Origin: Kuschelorhynchus macadamiae
Lineage: Eukaryota; Arthropoda; Insecta; Coleoptera; Curculionidae
DNA: 64,000 bases
Assembly: GCA_030620095.1 (NCBI GenBank)
Contig: JAUTXW010000059.1
Coordinates: 1,138,501-1,202,500, forward strand
Direction of reading: 5' to 3'
Of the stretch, positions 23,961 to 35,652 are shown one piece after another. The notes below the pieces were generated by a model. That model made no database searches. It saw only the letters and a program-made list of their open reading frames with translations, and was not told the DNA's origin. How positions within the stretch are numbered: position 1 is the first letter of the stretch; the number at the start of each line of letters is the position of its first letter. The translations under genes and the position numbers were made by a program.

Positions 23961-24189
23961 AAGCTAATTGAATGGGTCCGCCGTATAACGTTGTAAACGC
24001 CACATTTTTCAAATCGGAGATTTGGTTGTAAAAACATTGTAAACGACATATGCTGCCATCTGAATACTTCCTGTAACAATATTTCACGGTTGGAAGCATT
24101 GAATGACAAGTGAGAAAAGCGCGGGAAAAGGCTGACTCTGCCAGAATAACGTTGTATGTATCAATATGGCTAACCGTTCGCACGTGAAT

Positions 24190-26370
24190 TTATCGCCGGG
24201 TGACCAAAATCGGTTAAATAATGGAAGAAAGAGAAAAGTGAATATGTGTGCAAGATAAGCAGAGAAAAGCCTGCAGAGACTCAGGAAACCCCTACATATC
24301 AAAGAAAAAGATACCTGTGCCGGGAAAACTGCCACCAAAAGAGGTAAGTAGAATAACGTTGTAACCGCTATACTTTCTGGCAGCATGATCTTAATTCTTA
24401 CACATAAATGTTATTATTTTTCCGATGTATTTTTACAGTAAAGCTTTGTATTTTATTCGTAAAAAAAAAACTATTTTTAAATTTCATTGTAACTATTCGT
24501 TTTGAGATCTCCTCAGGCCAAAATTCTGTTTTTACTTTCGAGCGAGGAAGGAGTAAAGAAAGTACTGTTTTTATGAAAAAAATCGTAATTGAGTTATTAA
24601 TTAAAATTTGTTCTAGACCATCCCCAGATGCTAAAAAAGTGGTTTTCTTACGCCAACGATTTCTTACGCCAAAGCGAGAGAGTACGTAGATATTAATGTA
24701 TATGTGTATAATTTTGTAAACATATTGAATATGCTTAATGTTTTTTACACATTATTATTTTTATTTTCTAGGGAAAGAAATGCTCGTGCTAGTTCCAGTG
24801 CGGTGATATCAACCATACAGAAATGTTGAAGCAATTCCAAGACTTCTACAAGTTGAACTACAACAATCAAACCTTATTCCTGCGTAATGTGTGCATCAAG
24901 TTAGTCGACATAGCTCGCAGAAGGATAAGTGAGGACATTTCTAAAAGACACTGCACTTTTAAGTATTATTTTCCAAGAAAAGATGGTGATGTCCGAATAT
25001 GCCAAAAATCGTTATGCAACATTTTTAATATTACACCTCGTCGTATTCAGATGTTTCAAGAAAAGATAAAATTTGATTTACCTTTAGCAGATAAGAGGGG
25101 GTCACATGGAAAACAAGGGAACAAAATAGCAGATGAGACTAGAGAGCTTATCAAACAACATATTTCTTCGTTTCCGCAGCAGGAAAATCACTATTCCAGA
25201 CATGAGAGCAAAAAACAATGTTTGGATCCAGGGCTTAGTGAAAAAAAAATGTGGGAACTTTTTTGCATCAAACATCCTGAAATTAAAGTAACACTTCATT
25301 TGTACCGTGATATTTTCAATTCTGATTTCAATTTAAGATTTGGTGTGCCAAGATGATACTTGCGCATATTGTGACCGCCACTACATTCAAATGATTTCAA
25401 GCCGCAACGAAGCAGAATTACAAAAAATTGAAAATGACATAAAAGTACATCAAATGCGAGCTAATCTGTCTTACAAATCCCTAGCAGCAGATTCTGAAAG
25501 TGCTAAAGGGAACTCTGAAAACATTGTTTTATGCATAGACTTACAGCAAGTTTTATTCTGCCCTACACTCACCCATGGGAACGTCTTTTACCAAAGGCAG
25601 TTGTCATGTTAAAATCTTGCCATTCACAACCAGGGCAGCAACAAAGCGATGATGTTTTTTTGGGATGAGACTGTAGCAAAAGAGGCTTTGCCGAGATAAC
25701 TTCATGTGTCCTTAAGTACGTGGACTTGCACTTTTCTATACTTAAGACAGGTGAGACCCGTAAATTGAAAATGGTCCGACCGCTGCGTAGGCCAGAATAA
25801 CAACTGTTAAATGATTGCTCTAATGCAACACTTAGTGCTCAAAAACTTTAGTACTGTAGAACAGAAGTTCATGAACTGGACAAATTCCCCCATGTGACAG
25901 GGACTTCGCAATGATTGAAAAGGCCAAAAATGGACAAATGGTGTACATTCCAAAGCAATAGGTGGAAGTTATTGCAAATGCAAAAAGTTCCAATAAATTT
26001 AGCGTTTACCTTGTGGGTATGATGATTTCAAAAACCTGGACATTATTCTGAATACAAATCAAAATGGTTACAAAAAACTTTAACATAACTGATCATGTTT
26101 GGTATCAGATTGCTGAGGATGACCCTACAAGTTCACGAGGACGAATCTCCCACAATATCCTGCAACCATGGCAAGTACACTCTTTAGCGAAGAAATCTAA
26201 GGGGCCTCAGAAAAAAATATTCCTCCCGTAAGAGTATGCATTTCCGAACCTGTATAAAGGTCGTCTCCCCATAAAGGCTGCAAAAAAAAAATTTGGAAGC
26301 TAAAAGCAATTATCCCACCTGAATTCGTTTCATTTTACCAAGACCTTCAAGCTGTTGAAGGGACCGATTA
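24190..26370 (+). pseudogene. IS3EU-like transposase, two or more exons, decayed
   Basis: The first exon-like segment (~24222-24343) reads GRKRKVNMC, an in-frame stop, then EKSLQRLRKPLHIKEKD, and ends at a consensus donor GAG|GTAAGT. After ~430 bp a pyrimidine-rich acceptor (TTATTTTCTAG, ending at 24771) opens the main exon. This contains an open stretch at 24823-25356 with FYKLNYNNQTLFL, CQKSLCNIFNI and DKRGSHGKQGNKI. A frameshift near 25345 leads to CAYCDRHY and then DLQQVLFCPT (to 25612). A C-terminal block at ~26225-26350 reads YKGRLPIKAAKK. The block order matches a transposase family widespread in insects that I associate with IS3EU; that name is inference. Confidence 0.55.
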
Positions 26371-26384
26371 CGAACTGGTAAGAT

Positions 26385-26830
26385 TTTGGTATGAATCTAA
26401 GATGGCAGCCTAATAAAACAGTTAAAACGTGACCCTCAAAAATGTATTTGTTAGATTAATTTCAAATTTTGTGCATACTTAATAAACTAGAAAAATTATG
26501 GTAGAAATTCAAAATGCCGGAACAAAATGGTGACCAAAAAAAATGTTTCAGAAATCAGCGAAAAAAAATTCTTATTCATTTGACTTCGTGAAATTAAATG
26601 TGATACAGGAATAAATTATTACGAATTCAACGTGATGAAACGAAATAGTAGTCTTAAAAAAAATAATGTAAAAACTACCTGTTCAATTTATTTGAAATTA
26701 TGTCCAAAAATCAAGTGTGGCGTAGTTAGAAACTGGTAAAATATTGGTACGATTCGAATATGGTAAAACAAAATGGCGTCCAATAAACATGTTTGAAAAG
26801 ACAGTATGTATGTTATTAAAAGTCTATATG
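26385..26830 (+). repeat. 'ATGGCGG' minisatellite array, right of the IS3EU-like element
   Basis: Modules of the same family as at 23400-23960 and in the same orientation: TTTTGGTATGAATCTAAGAT, ACAAAATGGTGACCAAA and ACAAAATGGCGTCCAATAAA, at ~110-160 bp spacing. Confidence 0.65.
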
Positions 26831-28029
26831 CGGAACTAAACTGGATCACACTTCACTATTCAAAAAAAAAAAGGAAAGATTCATAATGACGGAAAATTTA
26901 AATTTACCGATTTCTAAAGGTAGAGTTTGCTCATATTTGGCAGTATCCTATAGTTCATTCACAAATATTTATTCAATGCATTAGCAGTAGCAAGTACCCT
27001 TAAAAGTTCAAAAGTTTGTACATGGTACCCACAATTAACGTATTCGTTTGTATGCCACATACGCCACTGGCTATTTAACGGAAGTAAATTAAATGTCATT
27101 TATATTTGAACAAAAACTATGGATCAAACAGGAAGCAAAGAAAAATTGGTTAAATCTAAAAAGATATACAAAATTGGATTTTATTACCAAGTAATCATTG
27201 AGAATTCAGACAATTTTAAAATTATAAAAAGTCTAAAGATATGGCTCATAGTCATTCAATGCCATACAAATCACAAAAGATAAAACAATTCTCTATACAA
27301 GTGAAATTTAATCATTTCGCAAAAGTTTTTACTACGCCCTGTATAACTGGCTTGAACCTAGAGAGTGCATCTTAAATATATCCAAATTTTAAATCACAAT
27401 ATGATGAAATAGGAAAATAATAGGTATTTAAAAATTGACAAAAACTTCAATCGTTCCATCTAGAAGTGTCAGCCAGTTGTGCTTATATTATCAAACTTAA
27501 GTCTTTAAGCACTAAAGTTGTTGCTTTTTAGATATATGTTGTAAACGGTAAACGTTTGTTTCCTATTGTTTTGTATGTTTATATAATGACCGATACGAAA
27601 AAAGGACTCATTAATATTTTAAGAAATTATAGATTCAAAATTTTTTTCTACTGTGCCAATTTCAAAGCAATTTGTATAAAAATTGTTCAGCTTTTTAACA
27701 TGCGTTTAAACTAAAATGAAAAACTGTCATATTATATAAGAGAAACAGAATGTGTTTTGTTCTAAGTTTACGAGTTGTTTGGTAGTAGGAAAGAAGTTTA
27801 AAAAGTGACTTACCACAAAGACACGGTTTTTCTTAATAACGTTTTGATTAATCTTAATAGCTTTATTTTTTATGAGATATACACCTCTAAAAATTCGCTA
27901 GTAATTTGCTGTAAAGTTAATGCTACCGACTTTTGCTTTTAACCCTAATCAACAAACCTATAGAATATTGTTGTTTTTAATAACGTCATTGGAAAGGCGA
28001 AAATAGGTATATTTGGTGGCAGTTGCTGT
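26831..28029. other. No recognisable gene
   Basis: AT-rich sequence. CGCCCTGTATAA near 27337 resembles a mariner terminus but has no detected partner. Confidence 0.4.
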
Positions 28030-28490
28030 GGCAAAAATTAGTAAAGACGATTTGTAAGTCCAGAAGTTAACTGGGCTATTATTGCTTTAATTCAAGGCAC
28101 TAGAGACCAAAGCTCTGTTGCCAACAGATTTCGGTGTGCACTAAGTACAGTGCAGCGGGTTTAGGATCGCTACGCTGAGTCAGGTTTATACAACACCAAA
28201 CGTCTAGGAACAGGTTCCCCTAGGAGAACTTCCCATCGAGATGATCGCTTTCTTCTAAACTTGTCGCTAAAAAATCGACTATTCCACCAGTACAAATGGG
28301 TAAAAAATTATACATGTAAGGATCGTAAACGTTAGGAAACAAACCGTTAGAAGAAGGTTAATAGATGGAGGAAATCCTTAATTAAGGTCTTCTAAGGGAC
28401 CAGAAATTAAGATTTTGCTAGAGATCTCCAGATGATCAGGGGAGAATATGGCGATGAGCAAGTGGTCCTCCTAAAGTAGATGGAATGGGG
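28030..28490 (+). pseudogene. Tc1-like transposase N-terminal remnant
   Basis: Degraded frames read ALIQGTRDQSSVANRF, STVQRV, YAESGLYNTKRLGTG and SPRRTSHRDDRF, the paired HTH DNA-binding region of Tc1-family transposases. A later SPDDQGRIWR may be a relic of the following segment. Stops and indels are frequent, and the catalytic DDE part is missing. It belongs to a different Tc1 lineage from the copy at 52.3-53.6 kb. Confidence 0.6.
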
Positions 28491-30061
28491 GCACATTGAT
28501 ACGATTTTTTTAAGAACCTAGAAAATATCATCTAATTTATTTTAATACTAAAAATCATAATTTGGATTTAAAGATTAATCAAATGTTTATATTTTATATA
28601 TATTGTTTATGTACTGTGGTGACTGAATGTCTCCCACATTTGTCTGCCAAAGTTAAAATTTGCGCATATCACACTGTATATATTTGTTTTTCTTTTCATT
28701 GTTACTGCATAACATACTGTACATATTTATTTTATTTTACATTTACTTTTTTAATCTAGGCTAATTATCTACTGCTATTGAGAAATGTAACAATTTGTAG
28801 GTACTTAGTTTTCTGTACATAATTGTGGGAATTTCCATCGGCATTTAGAGTCTAATTTAGTTTTAAGGTTCTTGTATGCTATCCGTTAATTTTTATTTTT
28901 ACAACACTTCTTTGTACGATTTTATGTTGTTGCACGTTCGATAATAGGAATCATCACCGATAGTGAACTGTTTATTACATTTAGGATTTATGATAGGAAA
29001 ATACCGAAACGACCCTTCTTAGTAAAGCTTTCTCCAAATTCCCATTTTACTATCTGTAATGAATGTTTTTATTTTGACCATGGGAAAGTTTACGAAGATA
29101 AAAAAAAAACCCCTTTTGCCAACGAATAGGACCAATCAAAGCGAGGAATTTTGGCACAGGGGATGGAACTTTATGTTTCTTGAAATTTGTATTAATATTA
29201 GAGGAAAACTCTGTTTTTGGACTTGCAAGAAGCCGGATGTGAATTTTGTTATTCTAGTTCAATAGACTTATTTTATTTCGTTTTAACAGTGTTTCAATAA
29301 ACTCTCACAGTTCATATAAAAAAGGAATGTATTAGATATATAGCTAGTCAAGCACACACATACGTTCCTAAAGTACTTTAGCACTTAGCAGTATAAAATG
29401 GTATTAAAATTTCCTTCTGACTAACATTTGAATCAATGTGCATGGAGCAATAGTGGGTACATTGATACAGGTATGGGGGTACTTTGATACACATTATACA
29501 GAAGCATAATACCTGCCCTTGTAACAATGGAATAAATCAGAATGGCGCTTTCAGAACAATAGAGAGCCATTTTTAAAAGGGTATGTCATTCAGCGGAGAA
29601 AATGCCGAGAAGTATAAATGCTACCTTTCAAGCTCTTGGGGATAATACCCGGTATTAGTAATTAGCGTTTGTTTTAATTTACTGATGGGCCGTGTATTTA
29701 TTAATTTAAGAAAGAATTTTGTAAACTATTATGAATAAAATAAAAAGTACAATAAAATTGTTGTATTTGTTTGTTAAATTGGTATTTAAAAAAAAATAAA
29801 GCTATCAAAACGACCCAAACAACAAATTGTTGAAAAAAAAATAACGTACCTTTACGGTAAGTCATTTTTTAAACTTCCTGCTCTGTCAAACAACGCCACA
29901 AGGTGCTTTAAAATTAGACAAAAAAAGACAACATCTTGTTTTTCCATATATATGATATATGATAGATGAACAATGTATCTTCAAATTGCTTCAAAAAACG
30001 TAAAATTCAGCCCAGTAGAAAAAGTTTTAAAATTTTGGAATTTCCTAAAATTTAATCCCCA
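28491..30061. other. No recognisable gene
   Basis: GGGGGCACATTGATAC near 28486 and GGGGGTACTTTGATAC near 29475 are two similar short motifs ~1 kb apart, possibly ends of a small element. Short ORFs at 28562-28759 and 29059-29265 show no known domain. Confidence 0.35.
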
Positions 30062-30270
30062 TATTCAATAAAAAGGTTTAAGAGTTAGACCAGGTCTAAT
30101 TGCCATGGTTCTTAAAACTCTTAGTTTGGCAGTTATGTTTCGCTTATGTCACTGTCATTTTGTAATTGTGACATTTAGAAAAATTATTTGTTCATTTGTT
30201 GAAAATGTCATTTTAAACCTGTAACTGTCAAGTTAGATCTGGTCTAAATTTAAACCTCTTTTGTGAATAC
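30062..30270 (+). mobile_element. MITE copy 1 (209 bp, terminal inverted repeats)
   Basis: The ends are TATTCAATAAAAAGGTTTAA (left) and TTAAACCTCTTTTGTGAATA on the right (an imperfect inverted repeat). The internal block AGACCAGGTCTAATTGCCAT is close to the left end and its partner AGATCTGGTCTAA is close to the right. No coding capacity. A second, inverted copy of equal length lies at 31703-31911. Confidence 0.85.
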
Positions 30271-31702
30271 GGTTGCTAATGTTCCCGTTTTCGTGCCGGT
30301 CAGTACATATTTTTAATAGCAAATGCCAATATCAATATAAACATATTTTATAAAAACGGGAGTTCATGGCCAACTGAGTTAACTAAAAATCTCTTAAAAA
30401 GCAGTTTCTGCTCGTTAAAAGAAATATGCACAAGAATTTACTTGGCAAAAACGGAAAAAGAGAATTGTGCCGCGCCACGCAGCGCCGGCCGCCAATTCAT
30501 GCGATAACATTCTTCAGCGCACGTATGCGGCAATCGTCTGTCCGCGGCTTCTTTGTTCACGCTACAGACGTGTCATTATTTTATTGTCTTTATTTATAGA
30601 TCTGTGTTTTTACACGCTCTCCCCATGACGTATGTGACATCTTTATTGTCTATTAAGTTAACAAACATTTCTATTAGGGCCGAGGTCGGAAATGGTTTAC
30701 GATTCGGATTTACGAATTGGAGTATCTGCTTGTCTGTAGACAGAATTTATGGTAGGGAATGGCTTGTTAATAGTTTAGGTACTAAATAAACGTAAACATT
30801 TCACACCAGTACTTTTTAACCTATCAAAATGAGTTTTTTTGACAAATCACCATGGCAGCACATGTATTTTATTGAAAATTTCTCTCTCTACGGTAGGTAA
30901 CCAACAGCGAATTATAGTGGAATTTTTTTGATATGACAGAATAATTTTTTTGACAATTTCTTTATTTAAACGTGTTTACATTTCGCTAAAACGCACTTAA
31001 TTTTTTTATAAACTAAAATTGTGTACATATATATACATCTCACGTACATAAATAAGATATTTTTTGTATCTTCTGTCATTTCCTTTATTCTTAAAGGCGA
31101 AAAAACTGGACTTGTTAATCGAACATTTTTCAATTAAATATCTAAGTCTAATAAAAGATATATTATATCTAGACACCATTTTATTTGCAATTTTTCCAGT
31201 TAATAGTTTCAATTTTGAATAATTTCGAAGCAAATATTCCTAAACAACTAAACCGCCTTCTATTAATATAGCCAATAATGACATTGCGATGACTAGTCGT
31301 ACGTCGAACAATTTTGCATGTAAATTACATAAAGCATCATTTTCGAAACGAATAATTTTAAAAATGAAAAAATGTTTGTCTTTGAGTGTAAAATATTCTG
31401 TTTACTACAAATTTTTTTCTTTTCGAAGAAAGATTATATTATTTTTACTGACGTTTTGTTTTGTCAAAATATGATCCGTTCACTGCCGCTGGATATGTAC
31501 GCCGATACATATAAAAAAATAAAATAAAAACTAAATATAGCAATTTTCCACCACTTCTATCAACTTAAAGTTTATTTGAAATTAAAAAAATAACTATCAT
31601 AAGTCTTAAAATGTTATTACTACCGAAAGCTAACCGAAACTGAGGAGCAAAACTAAATCTGTTTATGTACCTATATGAAAAACCAATAAAATTCTACGCA
31701 CA
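30271..31702. other. Spacer with a GC/CpG-rich patch, no recognised gene
   Basis: A CpG-dense patch of ~90 bp at 30467-30556 (CGCGCCACGCAGCGCCGGCC) stands out from AT-rich surroundings. Flanking ORFs have no known domain. The rest is AT-rich. Confidence 0.4.
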
Positions 31703-31911
31703 TATTCACTAGAGGGGTTTAAATTTAGACCAGGTCTAACTTGACAATTATAGGCTTAAGATGACATTCTCAACAATTGAATAAATAATTTCTCTAAATG
31801 TCACAATTAAAAAATGAGAGTGACATAAGCTAAACATAACTGGCAAACTAAGAGTTTTAAGTACCATGGCAACTAGACCTGGTCTTACTCTTAAACCTTT
31901 TTAGTGAATAC
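31703..31911 (-). mobile_element. MITE copy 2, inverted relative to copy 1
   Basis: The same 209-bp length and the same terminal and internal blocks as 30062-30270, read on the minus strand (TATTCACTAAAAAGGTTTAA at the right end). Sequence identity is high but not complete, so the two are independent insertions or an old inverted duplication. Confidence 0.85.
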
Positions 31912-33475
31912 CTCCCGTATAATGTATAAGGTTCTATCAACTGCTACAAATCAAATCATACATAATATGAAATAATGAGCGATATTAAATATTCAAAGAG
32001 TATTTTTGCGCCATTACAATCCTTATAAAAAACAAAATATGGCTATCAAATCTGTTTGCTCTTGCTATGTTTTTATTATTTTTTATATCTATAATATTAT
32101 CTATTATACAGAGTGTACAAAAAATATATATTATAATGTCAAACAAGAATTTCTTGGACTACTTTCAAAAACAAATAACTATTTTATTTTCTAGTGTTGG
32201 TTAATAGTCCAAAGGCTTGTTGGAAGTCTTAAAAGTAGGAAATAAAATGTTAGATCAAAATTTGACATACTACTTGTACAGTGCATACCAAAAAATCCGC
32301 ACTATATGGGAATTTTCTGCATTAAATCATTTATGAAAAATTTGCCAAATAAACTTTGTCACGTGACATCTGATATACGTCAAATATGATATTATTTCTT
32401 TAAATGTGCCAACATTGAGGTTCATGTTGATTAATTTTTAAAAAGATCGATGAAAATAAATATCACATTTTTATTAGATAGAAGAAAAATATGGTATAGT
32501 TTTTATTTAAATATCATATGTTTATGTCATTTGTAAAAAATGACAGCTGTTACATAAAATTACTTTCCGTCATTTCATTTAGAATAAAATTATGTAAAAC
32601 TTTTGTTTTTAAGTTATTTTTCTAAAATTATTCGTTTCGGAGCTAAGAGTGATTTAAAATTTTTCTATTTCTGCTAGAGTTTCCGAGATCCCTGTACTGA
32701 ACATCTAAAAAAACTCACTTTGTATAGGTCTGATTTTTTTTCACCAACACCAGAGCAACTTGACACAAAAAAATATAGTTGCACTTACAGGGCAAACCTC
32801 AGACTACTATACACACATGTTTCTTTTTTCTTCCGGCTTGGTCCCTGTAACTGCTTGTTTCTTAGTGGATTTTAAATAATTTTTTGATATTACAGCGAAA
32901 TCGCATCTGATGATTTTTCTTTTGTAAATGTTAGCACTATCTGTTTCCTATATATACACAGATTTGACTTTTTCTAAAAATACTTTTTAGCGGAGATAAA
33001 TAAATATTACATATGGGTATTTAATGCTTTCCAAGCAGAATATTTACACAAAATAGTGCTATTTGAAATGCTCAGTTATTAAAACATTGTACACATATCG
33101 ATCTAATTATCTTTAAATGAATACCAGGGACCATTTGGGAATCTAAATTGTATATTTTAGACTTTAAATTAAAATATCAGGTTACTCATGAAACATTTTA
33201 GAAAATTATCCTTCGTCTTCGACTCGGGATAATTTTCAAAATATTCGTGAGCCCGAAAAAATTTCCGGAAATAATTTAACCTCTTGTAGTGTTACCAGTG
33301 AAAAAATAAATATAAAAAAAATAAAATAAAAAAGCGCGAGAAAAAAGTTAAAGGGTAAAATGAGCACGAATTGATATAAAACTACATAAAGTATCTCTGG
33401 TAGTTCAATAGAATATAATATCTGATCTGCACTGTTTCCATTGGTAATACTACATCAAACATCACGAAGAAAAAT
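31912..33475. other. No recognisable gene
   Basis: AT-rich. The only clear structure is a hairpin at 33201-33237: GAAAATTATCC and GGATAATTTTC form an 11-bp perfect stem around a 15-nt loop CTTCGTCTTCGACTC-like sequence. Confidence 0.5.
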
Positions 33476-34172
33476 TGTTGTGACCCCATTATTTAATAGT
33501 CATTTTATTGGTGAATAGTCTTAAGTATTATATATTCATTAGTCTAGAGATAGTTTGACACGTAAATGCAATATTTAGACATACATTATATTTCGGCGGA
33601 ACCTTCCAACAAAAGCTGCTTTAATGGTCGTTTATTGCAAGGGAAATTCTAAATAAACAATATGTATTTTAAATTCTACTTCAAATTCTATTTTATGCAC
33701 GTTCTTCCGCCCCAAATATTATTATACCCGAAAAAACCTATCATAAACTCATTTACACTATGTCGATAAAGCTTGGGAAGGTTCAGCTATAAAAACATTA
33801 AAAGAAACCATTGTAGTACAGTAAGCAGTGGCGTAGCAAATACTCCCCAAATTACTTTTATAGACACCTTTTTTAATCAATTTTACAGATACGCTACTGC
33901 ATCTCAAATTAGGGAATTCATATAAAAATAAGTTCTAGGTAGTCAGTATAGAGCAGGTCAGTCATTATGTCAGTAGAATTAAGTCAGTAGACACAGTAAG
34001 AGTAAAGATTTGTTAGAAGTAAGAAATGTCCCTCTTGTACAGAAGATAATGGAGAGATTTGAAACAAGTTGAAGTGTTTACATTTACTACCAGTGCTAAT
34101 ACAAAATACTAAAATTATTAAATCATAACAGTAGTGGCATTCGGCGAGTAATAAAAATATTAAAACATAACA
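33476..34172 (+). repeat. 5' LTR of the errantivirus-like element (697 bp)
   Basis: Runs from TGTTGTGACC to ATAACA. Against the 3' LTR it lacks a 15-bp segment near 33978 and differs at scattered positions. It contains a 74-bp hairpin-ended insert (33826-33899; CAGTGGCGTA / TACGCTACTG). Near its 3' end is a primer-site-like string, CAGTAGTGGCATTCGGCGAG. Confidence 0.95.
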
Positions 34173-34191
34173 TTGGTGGCAGCGGATCTGG
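34173..34191 (+). promoter_or_regulatory. Putative tRNA primer binding site
   Basis: TTGGTGGCAGCGGATCTGG directly follows the 5' LTR, starting one base before TGG as expected for a site complementary to a tRNA 3' end (CCA). The tRNA is not identified. Confidence 0.65.
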
Positions 34192-34374
34192 ATATACTAC
34201 CCCGTGTTTTCTGAAGGAGCGCCTAGAACGCAGCAGGAATCACACCAGTTAAACCACATCGGTATACCAAAGACAGGAAGTTTCAACAGACTTGGAGGAG
34301 CGCCCAGTACGCAACAAGTTTCGAGAAGAAGAAAGAAAACGAGGAAATTCGCCTTACGTTCCAGCTAACTAAGG

Positions 34375-34388
34375 ATGAAGCTGTAAGT
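34375..34388 (+). promoter_or_regulatory. Leader ATG and predicted splice donor for env mRNA
   Basis: ATGAAGCT is followed at 34383 by GTAAGT, a consensus donor. Paired with the acceptor ending at 39695 it would remove a 5313-nt intron carrying gag and pol. The ATG would then join in phase to the hydrophobic start of env. Spliced env mRNA is established for errantiviruses; this pairing is a prediction. Confidence 0.6.
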
Positions 34389-34611
34389 TTTTTTTCTTTT
34401 ATTTTCCTGTTGTGGTGACACTATTTGTTTATTTTTTATATGTTATGCATTTTTGAAATTATATAGATATATTTATTTTGTGAAAGGTACTGCAAATACG
34501 TTGTGTGTTGAAAAATTAATTCAATAATCGACCGTATAACTTATCTATATTTAAATTTTTACCCAAAATTTTTATTAGTATTTAATCTTTATAATTTTAA
34601 CAAACAAAAAA
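34389..34611. other. Leader between donor and gag start
   Basis: AT-rich untranslated leader of the LTR element. No ORF. Confidence 0.6.
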
Positions 34612-35652
34612 ATGGCTGAAGGAAAAGATGCAATTGATGTATTAAATTTAATAAATTCATTTGACGGCTACGGCGATGGAAATTCTCTTCAATTTTTTCT
34701 AAAAAACTGTGACGCAGTAATGCATATTGTGAAAGAAAATGAAAAAAATAAATTAGCTAAATTAATTTTTGGTACTAAATTAAAAGGTAAAGCTCAAGAG
34801 GTGACACAATATAAAGAATTTTTAAATTGGGACGAAATTAGAGATTTTCTTTTAGAACAGTTTATGGATAAAAGACCGCCTTCTCATTTTTTAACTCAAA
34901 TAATGAATATAAAACAAAACTTTAGGGAAACCGTTACAGAATATGGAGATAGATTAAGATACCTGCATAATAAATATAAAGAAACTTGTCATTTAAATTA
35001 TGAACATAATTCTGCTAAGGTATTAATAGAAAATTTAGAGTCAATTTTAGTAAACACGTTTAGACAAGGGCTAAATGATGAAAAAATACAAATTCGAGTA
35101 ATTGCTGAAAACACAACAGATTTAGACCGAGCATTATCATTAGCAATCGAAATGGAACTCGAAAACAACGTTAGAGCAAAAAATTCAAATTTTAAAAATG
35201 TAGGTTTTGTGGGACAGGGAAATAGAAATTTTAATAACCAAAATCCTAAACTTTTGTGTATGTTCTGTCATAAAAATAATCATATAACTTCTCAATGTAA
35301 GCAACTTATACAATATGAACAAAATATGGGAAGAAATAATTTTAATAATCCTAATTATCAAAGCTTCAGTCCACAACAACATTTTAACGCAAATTCTTCA
35401 AAATTCAAAAACCTATTAATGCTAGAAGTAATTTTTCTTACAGGTGAAACGATAATCATAATTACAATCAAAATACAAATTCACGAAATTTTAACAATAA
35501 TTATAATGGGAACAATTATCGTCAAAATTATACCAATCCCCGTAGTTCAAACAGACCTCAAATGCTTTCAGAGATACCTCAACAACAGCGACGATACCGT
35601 CCTAACTATAATAATGAACCTGTCAATAATTCTCATCAAATACAAACTATAA
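34612..35652 (+). pseudogene. gag: Gag (capsid/nucleocapsid) of the errantivirus-like element
   Basis: A true ATG opens a 346-codon ORF. Residues ~10-190 resemble the retrotransposon gag capsid region (FDGYGDGNSLQFFLKNCD, WDEIRDFLLEQF, FRQGLNDEKIQIRV). Residues 216-229 are a CCHC zinc knuckle with C216, C219, H224 and C229, which binds genomic RNA. After about residue 265 the composition switches to implausible Ile-rich sequence. The protein-like Asn-rich continuation is in another frame, so a 1-nt frameshift sits near 35412 beside an A-run. The frame that continues has a TGA at 35445-35447. Confidence 0.9.
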
